64,000 nt of DNA, from NCBI GenBank assembly GCA_022376925.1, contig JAIOJX010000031.1:142990854-143054853 (forward strand), written 5' to 3'. Source of the DNA: Tragulus kanchil. Lineage: Eukaryota; Chordata; Mammalia; Artiodactyla; Tragulidae. Made by a program: the position numbers and the translations under genes. A model generated the notes under the pieces. The model was not told the DNA's origin, made no database searches, and saw nothing but the letters and a program-made list of their open reading frames with translations. Positions 53,289 through 63,861 of this stretch are shown one piece after another; positions within the stretch are counted from its first letter, which is position 1; each line of letters opens with the position of its first letter.

Positions 53289-54097
53289 AAATGGTGGGAT
53301 CTGCAGTAAGCTTGCCCTGGGTTGAAAGATTTCATTGATTTTCCACTTCCTGTCTTTATGACCTCCACCTGAAATCTGATCCCCACTCTCTTCTGCCTTT
53401 CCGTTAAGGTTCAGCCTGAAAGGCACTGCTTTCCCTGGCAGGAATCAACCTACACCTTAATACCAAAGCTTTACACCCTATACCAGGAGCCTACTCTCTA
53501 CATGGCAGCTGTTGATGATCTAGATAGGTTTCAGGGAATCTATGCACCTGGCTAGAATGGAATGTAAAATACTATATATGGGTGATTCTATGGTTAGCGG
53601 AAGAAGATAGCTTTCATCAGATTTCCACATGGATTTGCAAACATAAAAGCTGTAAGATTCCACCCTAAGCTAAAACACAACCTACCCAATTGTACACGAT
53701 AGCCCTGGAGGCCACACATGCTTTGTCTCCTTTTAAAGTATCAGAATATTTTACCAAAAGAAACCACCGAAAAATCAGAATTGTGGCACACGGAATTCAT
53801 ATTCCCCCATGGCAGCTGTCATGAATATAATAAGCAGGTGCCCATTTGAGATGGGCCATGTGCTCTCCAGCTCACTGTGGTCCACTCCTCACCCTACTGT
53901 TCGTCACTGGGCCCACTTCGCTCATTGACCTGCCAGGCACTAAGGACATTAAAGTGTGCAACCACTCAAGGATTTCAGGGTCTAGGATAACACATACTGT
54001 CAGAGTTAAGTTTCCTTCTTGCCTCCCTGAAACAGAAAGAAGAGATTCCATGGGATCCAACACTGCTCTCACACAGAGGTTAAAATGGTGGAATCTG

Positions 54098-54369
54098 GAT
54101 GGGCTTCTCTGGTGGTCCAGTGGGTAAAGAGTCCGCCTTGCAGTGCAAGGTGCACCGGTTCAATCCCTGGCCAGGGAAGACTCCACGTGCTACAGAGTGG
54201 CTGGACCGGTGTGTCCGATTACGAGCTAGTACTCTGGAGCGCATGCACCCAGAGCCGGTGTTCTGCAACGAGAGAGGCCACTGTGATGGGGGATCCACTC
54301 AGGCCAAAGAATAAAGATGGATGAAGACAAATAAATAACAAACCAATAATAGGGGCCAAAATTTTTTTT
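54098..54369 (+). mobile_element. CHR-like SINE, duplicate copy
   Basis: Second copy of 53017-53288. Its left target-site duplication reads AAATGGTGGAATCTG, one base different from the right one. Confidence 0.9.
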
Positions 54370-54738
54370 AAATGGTGGGATCTGCAGTAAGCTTGCCCTG
54401 GGTTGAAAGATTTCATTCATTTTCCACTTCCTGTCTTTATGACCTCCACCTGAAATCTGATCCCCACTCTCTTCTGCCTTTCCGTTAAGGTTCAGCCTGA
54501 AAGGCACTGCTTTCCCTGGCAGGAATCAACCTACACCTTAATACCAAAGCTTTACACCCTATACCAGGAGCCTACTCTCTACATGGCAGCTGTTGATGAT
54601 CTAGATAGGTTTCAGGGAATCTATGCACCTGGCTAGAATGGAATGTAAAATACTATATATGGGTGATTCTATGGTTAGCGGAAGAAGATAGCTTTCATCA
54701 GATTTCCACATGGATTTGCAAACATAAAAGCTGTAAGA

Positions 54739-55019
54739 GGGGTTTCCCTGGTGGTCCAGTGGGTTGTGAGTCTGCTTTGCAGTGCAAGGAGCACCTGTTC
54801 AATCCCTGGCTGGGGAAGATCCCGTGTGCCACAGAGTGGCTGGACTGGTGTATCCAGTTATGAGCCAGCACTCTGGAGCATGTGCACCCAGAGTTGGTGC
54901 TCTGCAACGAGAGAGGCCATTGTGATGGGAGGCCCACACAGGCCAACAGAATAAAGATGGATGAAAATAAATAAATGAAGGACCAATAAAAGAAGCCAAA
55001 ATTGAAAAAAAAAAAAAAA
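54739..55019 (+). mobile_element. CHR-like SINE, short-tail type
   Basis: GGGGTTTCCCTGGTGGTCCAG, TTGCAGTGCAAGGAGC, CTGTTCAATCCCTGG, GTGGCTGGACTGGTGTATCC, GAGTTGGTGCTCTGC and tail GACCAATAAAAGAAGCC plus poly(A). The target-site duplication AAAAGCTGTAAGAG is repeated after the tail as AAAAGCTATAAGAG. It repeats at 55950-56228. Confidence 0.88.
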
Positions 55020-55022
55020 AAA

Positions 55023-55591
55023 AGCTATAAGAGCCACTCTTCATAGCATTTATCTATACTACTAATTTCCCCCATGTGGCATTTGCTTTTTAATAGCTTA
55101 TCATTATTATGTTTATTTATGTATCAGGTAAGATCACAGCCATGTTGCAGCAGCAAATAACTCCAGAATCTCAGGAGTTTACAACAACAAATGTTTATTT
55201 CTCACACAATATCCACTCTGGTTCTAGATGACTTCCCCAGGCTGCTGCCTTCCACTGAATGAGTCAGCTCAGACTTTTACAGCAGCATATGCTTCCACAC
55301 TGCTAACAGAGGGATGGAGAATCTCACACCAAGCAATCAACTCCTTCTTTCTAGATGTAAAACATGTCCCCTGCTCTTACATTTCAATGGGCAAAACAGG
55401 TAACAAGCTCTTACCTAATCTAGTGAGGCAAGAAAGTTCTAACCCCATATGCCCAAAAGAAGAGAGGTGAAAATATTAGCAAACAGCACTATTGTACCTG
55501 CTTCCCAGCTGGACCTAAAAGAGGAGACTGTTGACTTAAGTAACTGTGGGAAATGGCATTTTGATAAGAAACTGTAAAGCTAAAGAAAATG
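55023..55591. other. Unrecognised sequence present three times
   Basis: Contains an 80-116 codon frame that starts at 55228, 56433 and 57513 in the three copies. C-run length changes alter where each copy stops. There is no domain signature. GAATCTCAGGAGTTTACAAC and ACAAATGTTTATTTCTCAC resemble an old MER/L2-like repeat, but I cannot name it. Confidence 0.3.
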
Positions 55592-55949
55592 TCTGCAGTA
55601 AGCTTGCCCTGGGTTGAAAGATTTCATTCATTTTCCACTTCCTGTCTTTATGACCTCCACCTGAAATCTGATCCCCACTCTCTTCTGCCTTTCCGTTAAG
55701 GTTCAGCCTGAAAGGCACTGCTTTCCCTGGCAGGAATCAACCTACACCTTAATACCAAAGCTTTACACCCTATACCAGGAGCCTACTCTCTACATGGCAG
55801 CTGTTGATGATCTAGATAGGTTTCAGGGAATCTATGCACCTGGCTAGAATGGAATGTAAAATACTATATATGGGTGATTCTATGGTTAGCGGAAGAAGAT
55901 AGCTTTCATCAGATTTCCACATGGATTTGCAAACATAAAAGCTGTAAGA

Positions 55950-56228
55950 GGGGTTTCCCTGGTGGTCCAGTGGGTTGTGAGTCTGCTTTGCAGTGCAAGG
56001 AGCACCTGTTCAATCCCTGGCTGGGGAAGATCCCGTGTGCCACAGAGTGGCTGGACTGGTGTATCCAGTTATGAGCCAGCACTCTGGAGCATGTGCACCC
56101 AGAGTTGGTGCTCTGCAACGAGAGAGGCCATTGTGATGGGAGGCCCACACAGGCCAACAGAATAAAGATGGATGAAAATAAATAAATGAAGGACCAATAA
56201 AAGAAGCCAAAATTGAAAAAATAAAAAA
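55950..56228 (+). mobile_element. CHR-like SINE, duplicate copy
   Basis: Second copy of 54739-55019 with a shorter, T-interrupted A tail. Confidence 0.88.
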
Positions 56229-56358
56229 GCTATAAGAGCCACTCTTCATAGCATTTATCTATACTACTAATTTCCCCCATGTGGCATTTGCTTTTTAATA
56301 GCTTATCATTATTATGTTTATTTATGTATCAGGTAAGATCACAGCCATGTTGCAGCAG

Positions 56359-58521
56359 CAAATAACTCCAGAATCTCAGGAGTTTACAACAACAAATGTT
56401 TATTTCTCACACAATATCCACTCTGGTTCTAGATGACTTCCCCAGGCTGCTGCCTTCCACTGAATGAGTCAGCTCAGACTTTTACAGCAGCATATGCTTC
56501 CACACTGCTAACAGAGGGATGGAGAATCTCACACCAAGCAATCAACTCCTTCTTTCTAGATGTAAAACATGTCCCCTGCTCTTACATTTCAATGGGCAAA
56601 ACAGGTAACAAGCTCTTACCTAATCTAGTGAGGCAAGAAAGTTCTAACCCCCATATGCCCAAAAGAAGAGAGGTGAAAATATTAGCAAACAGCACTATTG
56701 TACCTGCTTCCCAGCTGGACCTAAAAGAGGAGACTGTTGACTTAAGTAACTGTGGGAAATGGCATTTTGATAAGAAACTGTAAAGCTAAAGAAAATGAAA
56801 CCGTATATAATCATTGAACTTTAGTTTCACTACATAAATAAAGAGCTATCTAGTGGGAGCCAGGTTTCTGTCAGAGAAAAAAGTTTACAAATAAGCAGGA
56901 AGGTCTGTACGTGCGTCAAGAAGCAACAGTTAGAACCGAATGTGGAACAACAGACTGATTCAAAATCAGAAAGGAATACATCAAGGCAGTATATTGTCAC
57001 CCTTCTCATTCAACTTATATGCTGGGTACCTCATGTGAAATCCTAGGCTGGATAAATCACAAGCTGGAGTCAAGATTTCTGGGAGAAATATCAATAACCT
57101 CAGATATGCAGATGACACTATCCTAATGGTAGAAAATTAAGAAGAACTAAAAAGTCTCTTGATGAAGATGAAAGCTGAGAGTGGAAAAGCTGGCTTAAAA
57201 CTCAACATTCAAAAAAACTAAGATCATGGTATCCAGTCCCATCACTTCATGGCAAACAAACGGGAAAACAGTGAATGCAGTAGCAGATCCTAATTTCTTG
57301 AGCTCCAAAATCACCATGGACAGTGACTGCAGCCATGAAATTAAAAGACACTTGCTCCTTGGAAAGAAAGCTATGACAAACCTAGACAATGACATCATTT
57401 TGCCGATAAAGGTCCATATAGACAAAGCTATGGTTTTTCAAATAACTCCAGAATCTCAGGAGTTTACAACAACAAATGTTTATTTCTCACACAATATCCA
57501 CTCTGGTTCTAGATGACTTCCCCAGGCTGCTGCCTTCCACTGAATGAGTCAGCTCAGACTTTTACAGCAGCATATGCTTCCACACTGCTAACAGAGGGAT
57601 GGAGAATCTCACACCAAGCAATCAACTCCTTCTTTCTAGATGTAAAACATGTCCCCTGCTCTTACATTTCAATGGGCAAAACAGGTAACAAGCTCTTACC
57701 TAATCTAGTGAGGCAAGAAAGTTCAAACCCCCCATATGCCCAAAAGAAGAGAGGTGAAAATATTAGCAAACAGCACTATTGTACCTGCTTCCCAGCTGGA
57801 CCTAAAAGAGGAGACTGTTGACTTAAGTAACTGTGGGAAATGGCATTTTGATAAGAAACTGTAAAGCTAAAGAAAATGAAACCGTATATAATCATTGAAC
57901 TTTAGTTTCACTACATAAATAAAGAGCTATCTAGTGGGAGCCAGGTTTCTGTCAGAGAAAAAAGTTTACAAATAAGCAGGAAGGTCTGTACGTGCGTCAA
58001 GAAGCAACAGTTAGAACCGAATGTGGAACAACAGACTGATTCAAAATCAGAAAGGAATACATCAAGGCAGTATATTGTCACCCTTCTCATTCAACTTATA
58101 TGCTGGGTACCTCATGTGAAATCCTAGGCTGGATAAATCACAAGCTGGAGTCAAGATTTCTGGGAGAAATATCAATAACCTCAGATATGCAGATGACACT
58201 ATCCTAATGGTAGAAAATTAAGAAGAACTAAAAAGTCTCTTGATGAAGATGAAAGCTGAGAGTGGAAAAGCTGGCTTAAAACTCAACATTCAAAAAAACT
58301 AAGATCATGGTATCCAGTCCCATCACTTCATGGCAAACAAACGGGAAAACAGTGAATGCAGTAGCAGATCCTAATTTCTTGAGCTCCAAAATCACCATGG
58401 ACAGTGACTGCAGCCATGAAATTAAAAGACACTTGCTCCTTGGAAAGAAAGCTATGACAAACCTAGACAATGACATCATTTTGCCGATAAAGGTCCATAT
58501 AGACAAAGTTATGGTTTTTCC
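56359..58521 (+). repeat. Direct tandem duplication, 1080-bp unit, junction at 57438/57439
   Basis: Left copy 56359-57438, right copy 57439-58521. Changes are TCTAACCCCC/TCAAACCCCCC and AAAGCTATGG/AAAGTTATGG. CA is shared at the join. The unit includes about 550 bases of BovB ORF2. The segment from CAAATAACTCC is a third copy, starting at 55149, 56359 and 57439. Confidence 0.98.
56918..57438 (+). mobile_element. BovB ORF2 reverse-transcriptase segment, left copy
   Basis: The sense strand encodes part of the BovB reverse transcriptase. YADD, the catalytic motif, is encoded at 57105-57116, in the context LRYADDTIL. A stop (TAA) follows soon after at GAAAATTAAGAAG, and another interrupts the region before YADD, so this is a dead copy. 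The segment ends abruptly at the duplication junction. Confidence 0.9.
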
Positions 58522-58568
58522 AGAAATCACATACAGATGTGAGAAATGGATTATAAAGAAGCTGGCAT
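57998..58568 (+). mobile_element. BovB ORF2 reverse-transcriptase segment, right copy
   Basis: Second copy of 56918-57438, with YADD encoded at 58186-58197. It continues about 50 bases further (CAGAAATCACATACAGATG, TTATAAAGAAG) before a Bov-tA begins. The 192-codon frame 58307-58885 joins BovB, SINE and simple repeat and is not a gene. Confidence 0.9.
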
Positions 58569-58776
58569 ATGTGTGGGTGCTAAGTTGCTTCAGCCGTGTC
58601 CAGCTATTTGCAGCCCCATGGACAGTAGCCCTCCAGGCTCCTCTGTCCATGGGATTCTCCAGACAAGAATACTGGAGTGGGCTGGCATTTCCTTCTCCAG
58701 GGGATCTTCCTGATCAGGGATCAAACCTGTGTCTCCAGTGTTTCTCTTGCAATGGCAGGCAGATCCACCTGGAAGT
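58569..58776 (-). mobile_element. Bov-tA SINE, antisense
   Basis: The plus strand reads GTGTGGGTGCTAAGTTGC, GCAGCCCCATGGACAGTAG, CCATGGGATTCTCCAGAC, CCTTCTCCAGGGGATC and GGGATCAAACCTGTGTC, ending CCACCTGGAAGTC. It directly abuts BovB sequence. Confidence 0.9.
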
Positions 58777-58920
58777 CTATATATACATATATGCTTACTG
58801 TCTATATGTATGCATATTATACTATATATATATATGTATATGTATACTATATATGTACATACACATATATAGGTATTATATATAATTACATATAAAATAT
58901 AAAAATATATTCAGTAACTC
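58777..58920. repeat. AT-rich (TA)n-type simple repeat
   Basis: Interrupted TATATA and TGTATA repeats over about 140 bases directly after the Bov-tA. It is likely unstable in length. Confidence 0.88.
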
Positions 58921-59085
58921 AGTATATAAAATAATTCAATAATTAACCAAGAAACTGTCTGACACATTAAACAGATATCTGTTATTAAACAAAATAATAA
59001 AAAAGAATCTAGCTTCTGATATGGACATACTCCTGTGATATACATTTAAAACTCTTCTCTCATCCTAGTTGAAAGGTTTTTATGG

Positions 59086-59403
59086 GGGCTTTCCTGGTGG
59101 TCCAGTAGGTAAGACACTGCCTTGCAGTACAAGGGGCGCCAGTTCGATCTCTGGCCTGGGAAGATTCCACGTGCCACGGAGCGGCTGGACCGATGTGTTC
59201 AATTACCGAGCTGGAGCTCTGGGGCACATGCGCCCAGAATTGGTGCTCTGCAACAACAGAGGCCATGGCGATGGGAGGCCCACATGGTCAGAGAACAAGA
59301 TGGATGAAAACAGATAAATGAAAGACCAATAGAAATGGCCTGCCCACCCCTCCTCCCTCCCCAACCCTCACCCCTCAAAAAAAAAAAATTGTAATAAAAA
59401 AAA
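59086..59403 (+). mobile_element. CHR-like SINE, long-tail type
   Basis: GGGCTTTCCTGGTGGTCCAG, TTGCAGTACAAGGGGCGCC, GGAGCGGCTGGACCGATG, GCACATGCGCCCAGAATTGG, GACCAATAGAAATGGCC, a C-rich segment (59340-59378) and an A-rich tail. A perfect target-site duplication, AAAGGTTTTTATGG, is at 59072-59085 and 59404-59417. Confidence 0.9.
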
Positions 59404-59417
59404 AAAGGTTTTTATGG

Positions 59418-59762
59418 GGGTCCCTACAGGCCTGAAAAATGAAGGAAGAGACAAAGATTCCTTCCTCCTCAACCCTGCTGTCTGGGAAGGGGATGGGGGA
59501 CTGAGGCCTGAAGTCTCAGCCCTGGCATCTGGGCCCACTGTCTCTCAGGAACAGCTGTTCCTCTATCCCTCACCACTCACAGGTCAGAAGGGTTTGTGAA
59601 GGTGGATCTGAGCAGATGACCCCCAGGGCCCACAGGTCAAACACAGGCTGGGACAGGTGAGGACCCAAGGAGGAGCAGTTGCTGTTGGCTGGGCTGGGCC
59701 TCCTCGGGATTATTTGTTTAAGTTTCACGGAAATGATTTTAATTTAGTGGATCTATGCTTTA
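59418..59762. other. GC-richer unrecognised sequence
   Basis: About 345 bases, richer in GC than the surroundings, with a 61-codon plus-strand frame (59414-59599). No repeat or domain was recognised. Confidence 0.3.
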
Positions 59763-59797
59763 TGTTTAGTTTTTCAAAAAAAAAAAGATTTTCAATT

Positions 59798-60062
59798 GGG
59801 CTTCCCTGGTGGTCCAGTGGGTAAAGAGTTCGCCTTGCAGTGCAGGGGGCACCAGTTCAATCCCTGGCCTGGGAAGATCCCACGTGATGAGGAACGGCTG
59901 GACCAGTGGGTTCAATTACAAGTCAGCGCTCTGGAGTGCATGCACCCAGAGCCAGTGCTCTGCAACAAGAGAGGCCACTGCGATGGGAGGCCCACACAGG
60001 CCAAAGAATAAAGATGGGTGAAAAATAAAAAACGATGGCTTAGAGGCAGAAATAAATAAATA
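59798..60062 (+). mobile_element. CHR-like SINE, short-tail variant
   Basis: GGGCTTCCCTGGTGGTCCAG, TTGCAGTGCAGGGGGCACC, GGAACGGCTGGACCAGTGGG, GAGCCAGTGCTCTGC and GCCAAAGAATAAAGATGGG; the tail then diverges (CGATGGCTTAGAGGC). The target-site duplication AAAGATTTTCAAT at 59784-59796 matches AAAGATGTTCAAT at 60063-60075 with one mismatch. It repeats at 60877-61141. Confidence 0.88.
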
Positions 60063-60457
60063 AAAGATGTTCAATCTAGCCTCAGAGTTCCCTAGAGGTT
60101 GTTGATAATAATTTAAGTACTCAATTATTTGGTCTGAGAACAATTGTCAGAGGTCACAGGATTGGCCAGGAGATCCCTATGTCAGCCACCACGACACTTC
60201 CTTCTGCTGTTATTATTTCACTTTATTCTTCCAAACAAATAATACAATCAGAAGTGACTGGAAATGTTAACTCCACCAGAGCATTGCCTCTTACTCATCC
60301 CATCATCTAGCTCATGCCTTATAGGCAATGACTTTATTAGTTCTAAGATTTGCTTTTTGGATCCTTTCAAAGACTTTTTTCCCAAACAGGCAAACGTGAA
60401 TATTCCTATCTGATTTCAGGTTTCTTCTCTTTTTTTTTCTGTTATTTCTTTGAACAG

Positions 60458-60556
60458 GAAATATTTCTCAGATCCCTACAACAGCGGCTATGTTTGTTTT
60501 CACAGGCTAAAATACATTCTGAATTTAGTGACATTTTAGATGAACTAGTGTTTTAA
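60458..60556 (+). other. Candidate terminal exon, left copy
   Basis: A strong acceptor, with a long T/C tract and TTTGAACAG ending at 60457, leads into a frame of 32 codons (EIFLRSLQQRLCLFSQAK, then KIHSEFSDILDELVF at its end) closed by TAA. The sequence is not a repeat I know. A second frame (KYFSDPYNSGYVCF) is also open for 25 codons, so the frame is uncertain. No donor or upstream exon can be linked. Confidence 0.25.
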
Positions 60557-60569
60557 TAATAAGGTCTGC

Positions 60570-60787
60570 GTTCATTTGACAAACAGTTCCTATGGGAGTT
60601 TAAGAACACCTATACGAGGTTGTATCACACAGCAGCTAAAAGGAAAGTGGTAGCTATTCTCGGTAAAGTACGAAAAGATCCACTAACAAGAAATATTAAC
60701 AAGAAATGTATTTATGCTTTGATTAAAAGTGTCCCCAATACTCCAAATTCACTGAGTGCATACAAAGCATATAACACTCTACAGAAA
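60570..60787. other. Unrecognised, possibly 3' UTR of the candidate exon
   Basis: AT-rich, repeat-free sequence following the candidate stop codon. No canonical AATAAA was seen close to a likely end. It repeats at 61652-61871. Confidence 0.2.
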
Positions 60788-60876
60788 TGTATTATCATGC
60801 TTTCGGATTAAAAAGGGGTCCCCCAATAGGTCTAATTTTTGTTTAGTTTTTTTCAAAAAAAAAAAGATTTTCAATT

Positions 60877-61141
60877 GGGCTTCCCTGGTGGTCCAGTGGG
60901 TAAAGAGTTCGCCTTGCAGTGCAGGGGGCACCAGTTCAATCCCTGGCCTGGGAAGATCCCACGTGATGAGGAACGGCTGGACCAGTGGGTTCAATTACAA
61001 GTCAGCGCTCTGGAGTGCATGCACCCAGAGCCAGTGCTCTGCAACAAGAGAGGCCACTGCGATGGGAGGCCCACACAGGCCAAAGAATAAAGATGGGTGA
61101 AAAATAAAAAACGATGGCTTAGAGGCAGAAATAAATAAATA
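60877..61141 (+). mobile_element. CHR-like SINE, duplicate copy
   Basis: Second copy of 59798-60062 from the local duplication. Confidence 0.88.
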
Positions 61142-61539
61142 AAAGATGTTCAATCTAGCCTCAGAGTTCCCTAGAGGTTGTTGATAATAATTTAAGTACT
61201 CAATTATTTGGTCTGAGAACAATTGTCAGAGGTCACAGGATTGGCCAGGAGATCCCTATGTCAGCCACCACGACACTTCCTTCTGCTGTTATTATTTCAC
61301 TTTATTCTTCCAAACAAATAATACAATCAGAAGTGACTGGAAATGTTAACTCCACCAGAGCATTGCCTCTTACTCATCCCATCATCTAGCTCATGCCTTA
61401 TAGGCAATGACTTTATTAGTTCTAAGATTTGCTTTTTGGATCCTTTCAAAGACTTTTTTTTTCCCAAACAGGCAAACGTGAATATTCCTATCTGATTTCA
61501 GGTTTCTTCTCTTTTTTTTTCTGTTATTTCTTTGAACAG

Positions 61540-61638
61540 GAAATATTTCTCAGATCCCTACAACAGTGGCTATGTTTGTTTTCACAGGCTAAAATACATT
61601 CTGAATTTAGTGACATTTTAGATGAACTAGTGTTTTAA
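61540..61638 (+). other. Candidate terminal exon, right copy
   Basis: Second copy of 60458-60556 with a single change, CGG to TGG (Arg to Trp) in the main frame, and synonymous (AGC/AGT) in the alternative KYFSDPY frame. It belongs to the local duplication. Confidence 0.25.
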
Positions 61639-62510
61639 TAATAAGGTCTGCGTTCATTTGACAAACAGTTCCTATGGGAGTTTAAGAACACCTATACGAG
61701 GTTGTATCACACAGCAGCTAAAAGGAAAGTGGTAGCTATTCTCGGTAAAGTACGAAAAGATCCACTAACAAGAAATATTAACAAGAAATGTATTTATGCT
61801 TTGATTAAAAGTGTCCCCCCAATACTCCAAATTCACTGAGTGCATACAAAGCATATAACACTCTACAGAAAGTTACATGCCAAACCAAGAACAACAGGAA
61901 TGGGAGCAGAATGGATGAGAGTCAGGGCTGGGTGGTCAAAGGTGTCATTAGCAGGGTACACTCTGAGCTGGGACAGACCATTAGGCAGCACTGCTTGCTT
62001 CGTGACTGGCATCAGCCCAACTGGTCACTGCCCACTGTGGTTGGGCATTTAAACATTTCACCTGGTCATTGACCTTATCTTTACTATTCAAATATTTCAT
62101 CCAATGAATTTTCTTTGGAAATTAAGCATGTATCTATCCAGAAAAGACTCTACGTGCAACATTTATGTACCTTACTCACAAAAAGAACTCAGAGTCTATG
62201 GCTGTGCTGTGCATAGCTATGAGCCACTGCTTTATAAACCATAGTTTTCCAAAAGCTAGAAGATGATTCTTCAACACTTCCAGCCAGACTCAACATGGAT
62301 CAGGGGTTCCATCTCCTATCTGGGAATGGCCTCTCACTCCGCTGAAGTGGATTAACTCCCTATTGTTCAAATTCCAAATGCGATCTTCCTCCCCAGTCTA
62401 AGTCACTTCAGTACTGACAGAAAGGGAAGGAGGGTCCCTCTAGGATCCTTCCCACCTCAAAGGCTGCACAGGCAAGGACTGCTCATCAGAAATCAACTTT
62501 GACAACTTGT

Positions 62511-62685
62511 AGGGGTTGGCAAACTTTTCTGTAGAGGGCCAGATAAGTGTTTTTGGCTTTGTGGGCTAGATGGTCTCTGTGAATGTTACTCAGCTCCATC
62601 ATCCCAGTGCTGTATGGAAATGAAGGGACGTGGCTGTGTTCCAATAAACTGTCCTTTACAAAAACAGGCCAGTGGCAAGCCATGG
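62511..62685 (+). mobile_element. hAT-Charlie-type nonautonomous DNA transposon
   Basis: AGGGGTTGGCAAACTTTTCTG, AGAGGGCCAGATAAGTG, TTTTTGGCTTTGTGGGC, ATGGTCTCTGTGAATG and GTGGCTGTGTTCCAATAAAC, ending with ACAAAAACAGGCCAGTGG, match the well-known eutherian element that begins GGGTCGGCAAACTTTTTCTG. The 3' terminal repeat is decayed. It repeats at 63687-63861. Confidence 0.8.
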
Positions 62686-63686
62686 CTTATCAGCCACTGA
62701 GGCTGACAACTACTGTTGCCAGAACCTTGTTTAATGCATCACTGGCCAGAGGTATCAAAAACCTAATGCTAGCCATGGACTCTGAGTCCTCGATGAGACT
62801 TTATGGAATAGGAGACCTACACAGAGTAAAGGGCCCCAAAGCAATCTCACTCAGCACTTCCTGGTGACCCCGAAGATAAAGGATTCCCTGATGACGTTGA
62901 TGTTCAACCTCCCATACTCAAAGAAGAAGGAGGTGCACAGAAGCTGGATAAAGCAGGGTAGTTTCCATGTTTGTTCTCCACTCTGAGTTTCTTTCTCTCT
63001 GCACTGAACACTTGTTGTCACAATTTAAATAGGAATACAGAGAACTGAGGGCTTCCCAAGTATCTCAGTGGAGAAAGAAAAGAAGGGAAAATGAGAGTCA
63101 GGGCTGGGTGGTCAAAGGTGTCATTAGCAGGGTACACTCTGAGCTGGGACAGACCATTAGGCAGCACTGCTTGCTTCGTGACTGGCATCAGCCCAACTGG
63201 TCACTGCCCACTGTGGTTGGGCATTTAAACATTTCACCTGGTCATTGACCTTATCTTTACTATTCAAATATTTCATCCAATGAATTTTCTTTGGAAATTA
63301 AGCATGTATCTATCCAGAAAAGACTCTACGTGCAACATTTATGTACCTTACTCACAAAAAGAACTCAGAGTCTATGGCTGTGCTGTGCATAGCTATGAGC
63401 CACTGCTTTATAAACCATAGTTTTCCAAAAGCTAGAAGATGATTCTTCAACACTTCCAGCCAGACTCAACATGGATCAGGGGTTCCATCTCCTATCTGGG
63501 AATGGCCTCTCACTCCGCTGAAGTGGATTAACTCCCTATTGTTCAAATTCCAAATGCGATCTTCCTCCCCAGCCTAAGTCACTTCAGTACTGACAGAAAG
63601 GGAAGGAGGGTCCCTCTAGGATCCTTCCCACCTCAAAGGCTGCACAGGCAAGGACTGCTCATCAGAAATCAACTTTGACAACTTGT

Positions 63687-63861
63687 AGGGGTTGGCAAAC
63701 TTTTCTGTAGAGGGCCAGATAAGTGTTTTTGGCTTTGTGGGCTAGATGGTCTCTGTGAATGTTACTCAGCTCCATCATCCCAGTGCTGTATGGAAATGAA
63801 GGGACGTGGCTGTGTTCCAATAAACTGTCCTTTACAAAAACAGGCCAGTGGCAAGCCATGG
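63687..63861 (+). mobile_element. hAT-Charlie-type element, duplicate copy
   Basis: Second copy of 62511-62685 from the 1176-bp duplication. Confidence 0.8.

Larger units (their letters stand above)
52576..54737 (+). repeat. Direct tandem duplication, 1081-bp unit, junction at 53656/53657
   Basis: Left copy 52576-53656, right copy 53657-54737. Four or five substitutions were seen, including GTGGGATCTGG/GTGGAATCTGG, GAAGATAAAT/GAAGACAAAT and CATTGATT/CATTCATT. The unit includes a CHR-like SINE and unique sequence. Confidence 0.98.
54381..56797 (+). repeat. Direct tandem duplication, 1211-bp unit, junction at 55591/55592
   Basis: Left copy 54381-55591, right copy 55592-56797. The SINE poly(A) is a pure run of about 20 A in the left copy and AAAAAATAAAAAA in the right. 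AACCCCATATG becomes AACCCCCATATG. The left end lies inside the previous right copy, so the TCTGCAGTAAGC segment occurs at 53300, 54381 and 55592. Confidence 0.97.
59763..61871 (+). repeat. Direct duplication, ~1.03-kb unit with ~52-bp filler
   Basis: Left copy 59763-60787, right copy 60840-61871. About 52 bases at 60788-60839 match neither copy. Differences are length changes in T-runs (GACTTTTTTCCC/GACTTTTTTTTCCC) and C-runs (GTCCCCAATA/GTCCCCCCAATA), and ACAGCGG/ACAGTGG. The unit includes a CHR-like SINE and a candidate exon. Confidence 0.96.

Noticed and set aside
55228..57821. Three related frames (55228, 56433, 57513) as a small gene family
   Set aside because: They are the same DNA replayed; their different C-termini come only from C-run length changes.
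58307..58885. 192-codon plus-strand open frame
   Set aside because: It joins the BovB ORF2 tail, an antisense Bov-tA and an AT simple repeat; it is a chance fusion and not a gene.
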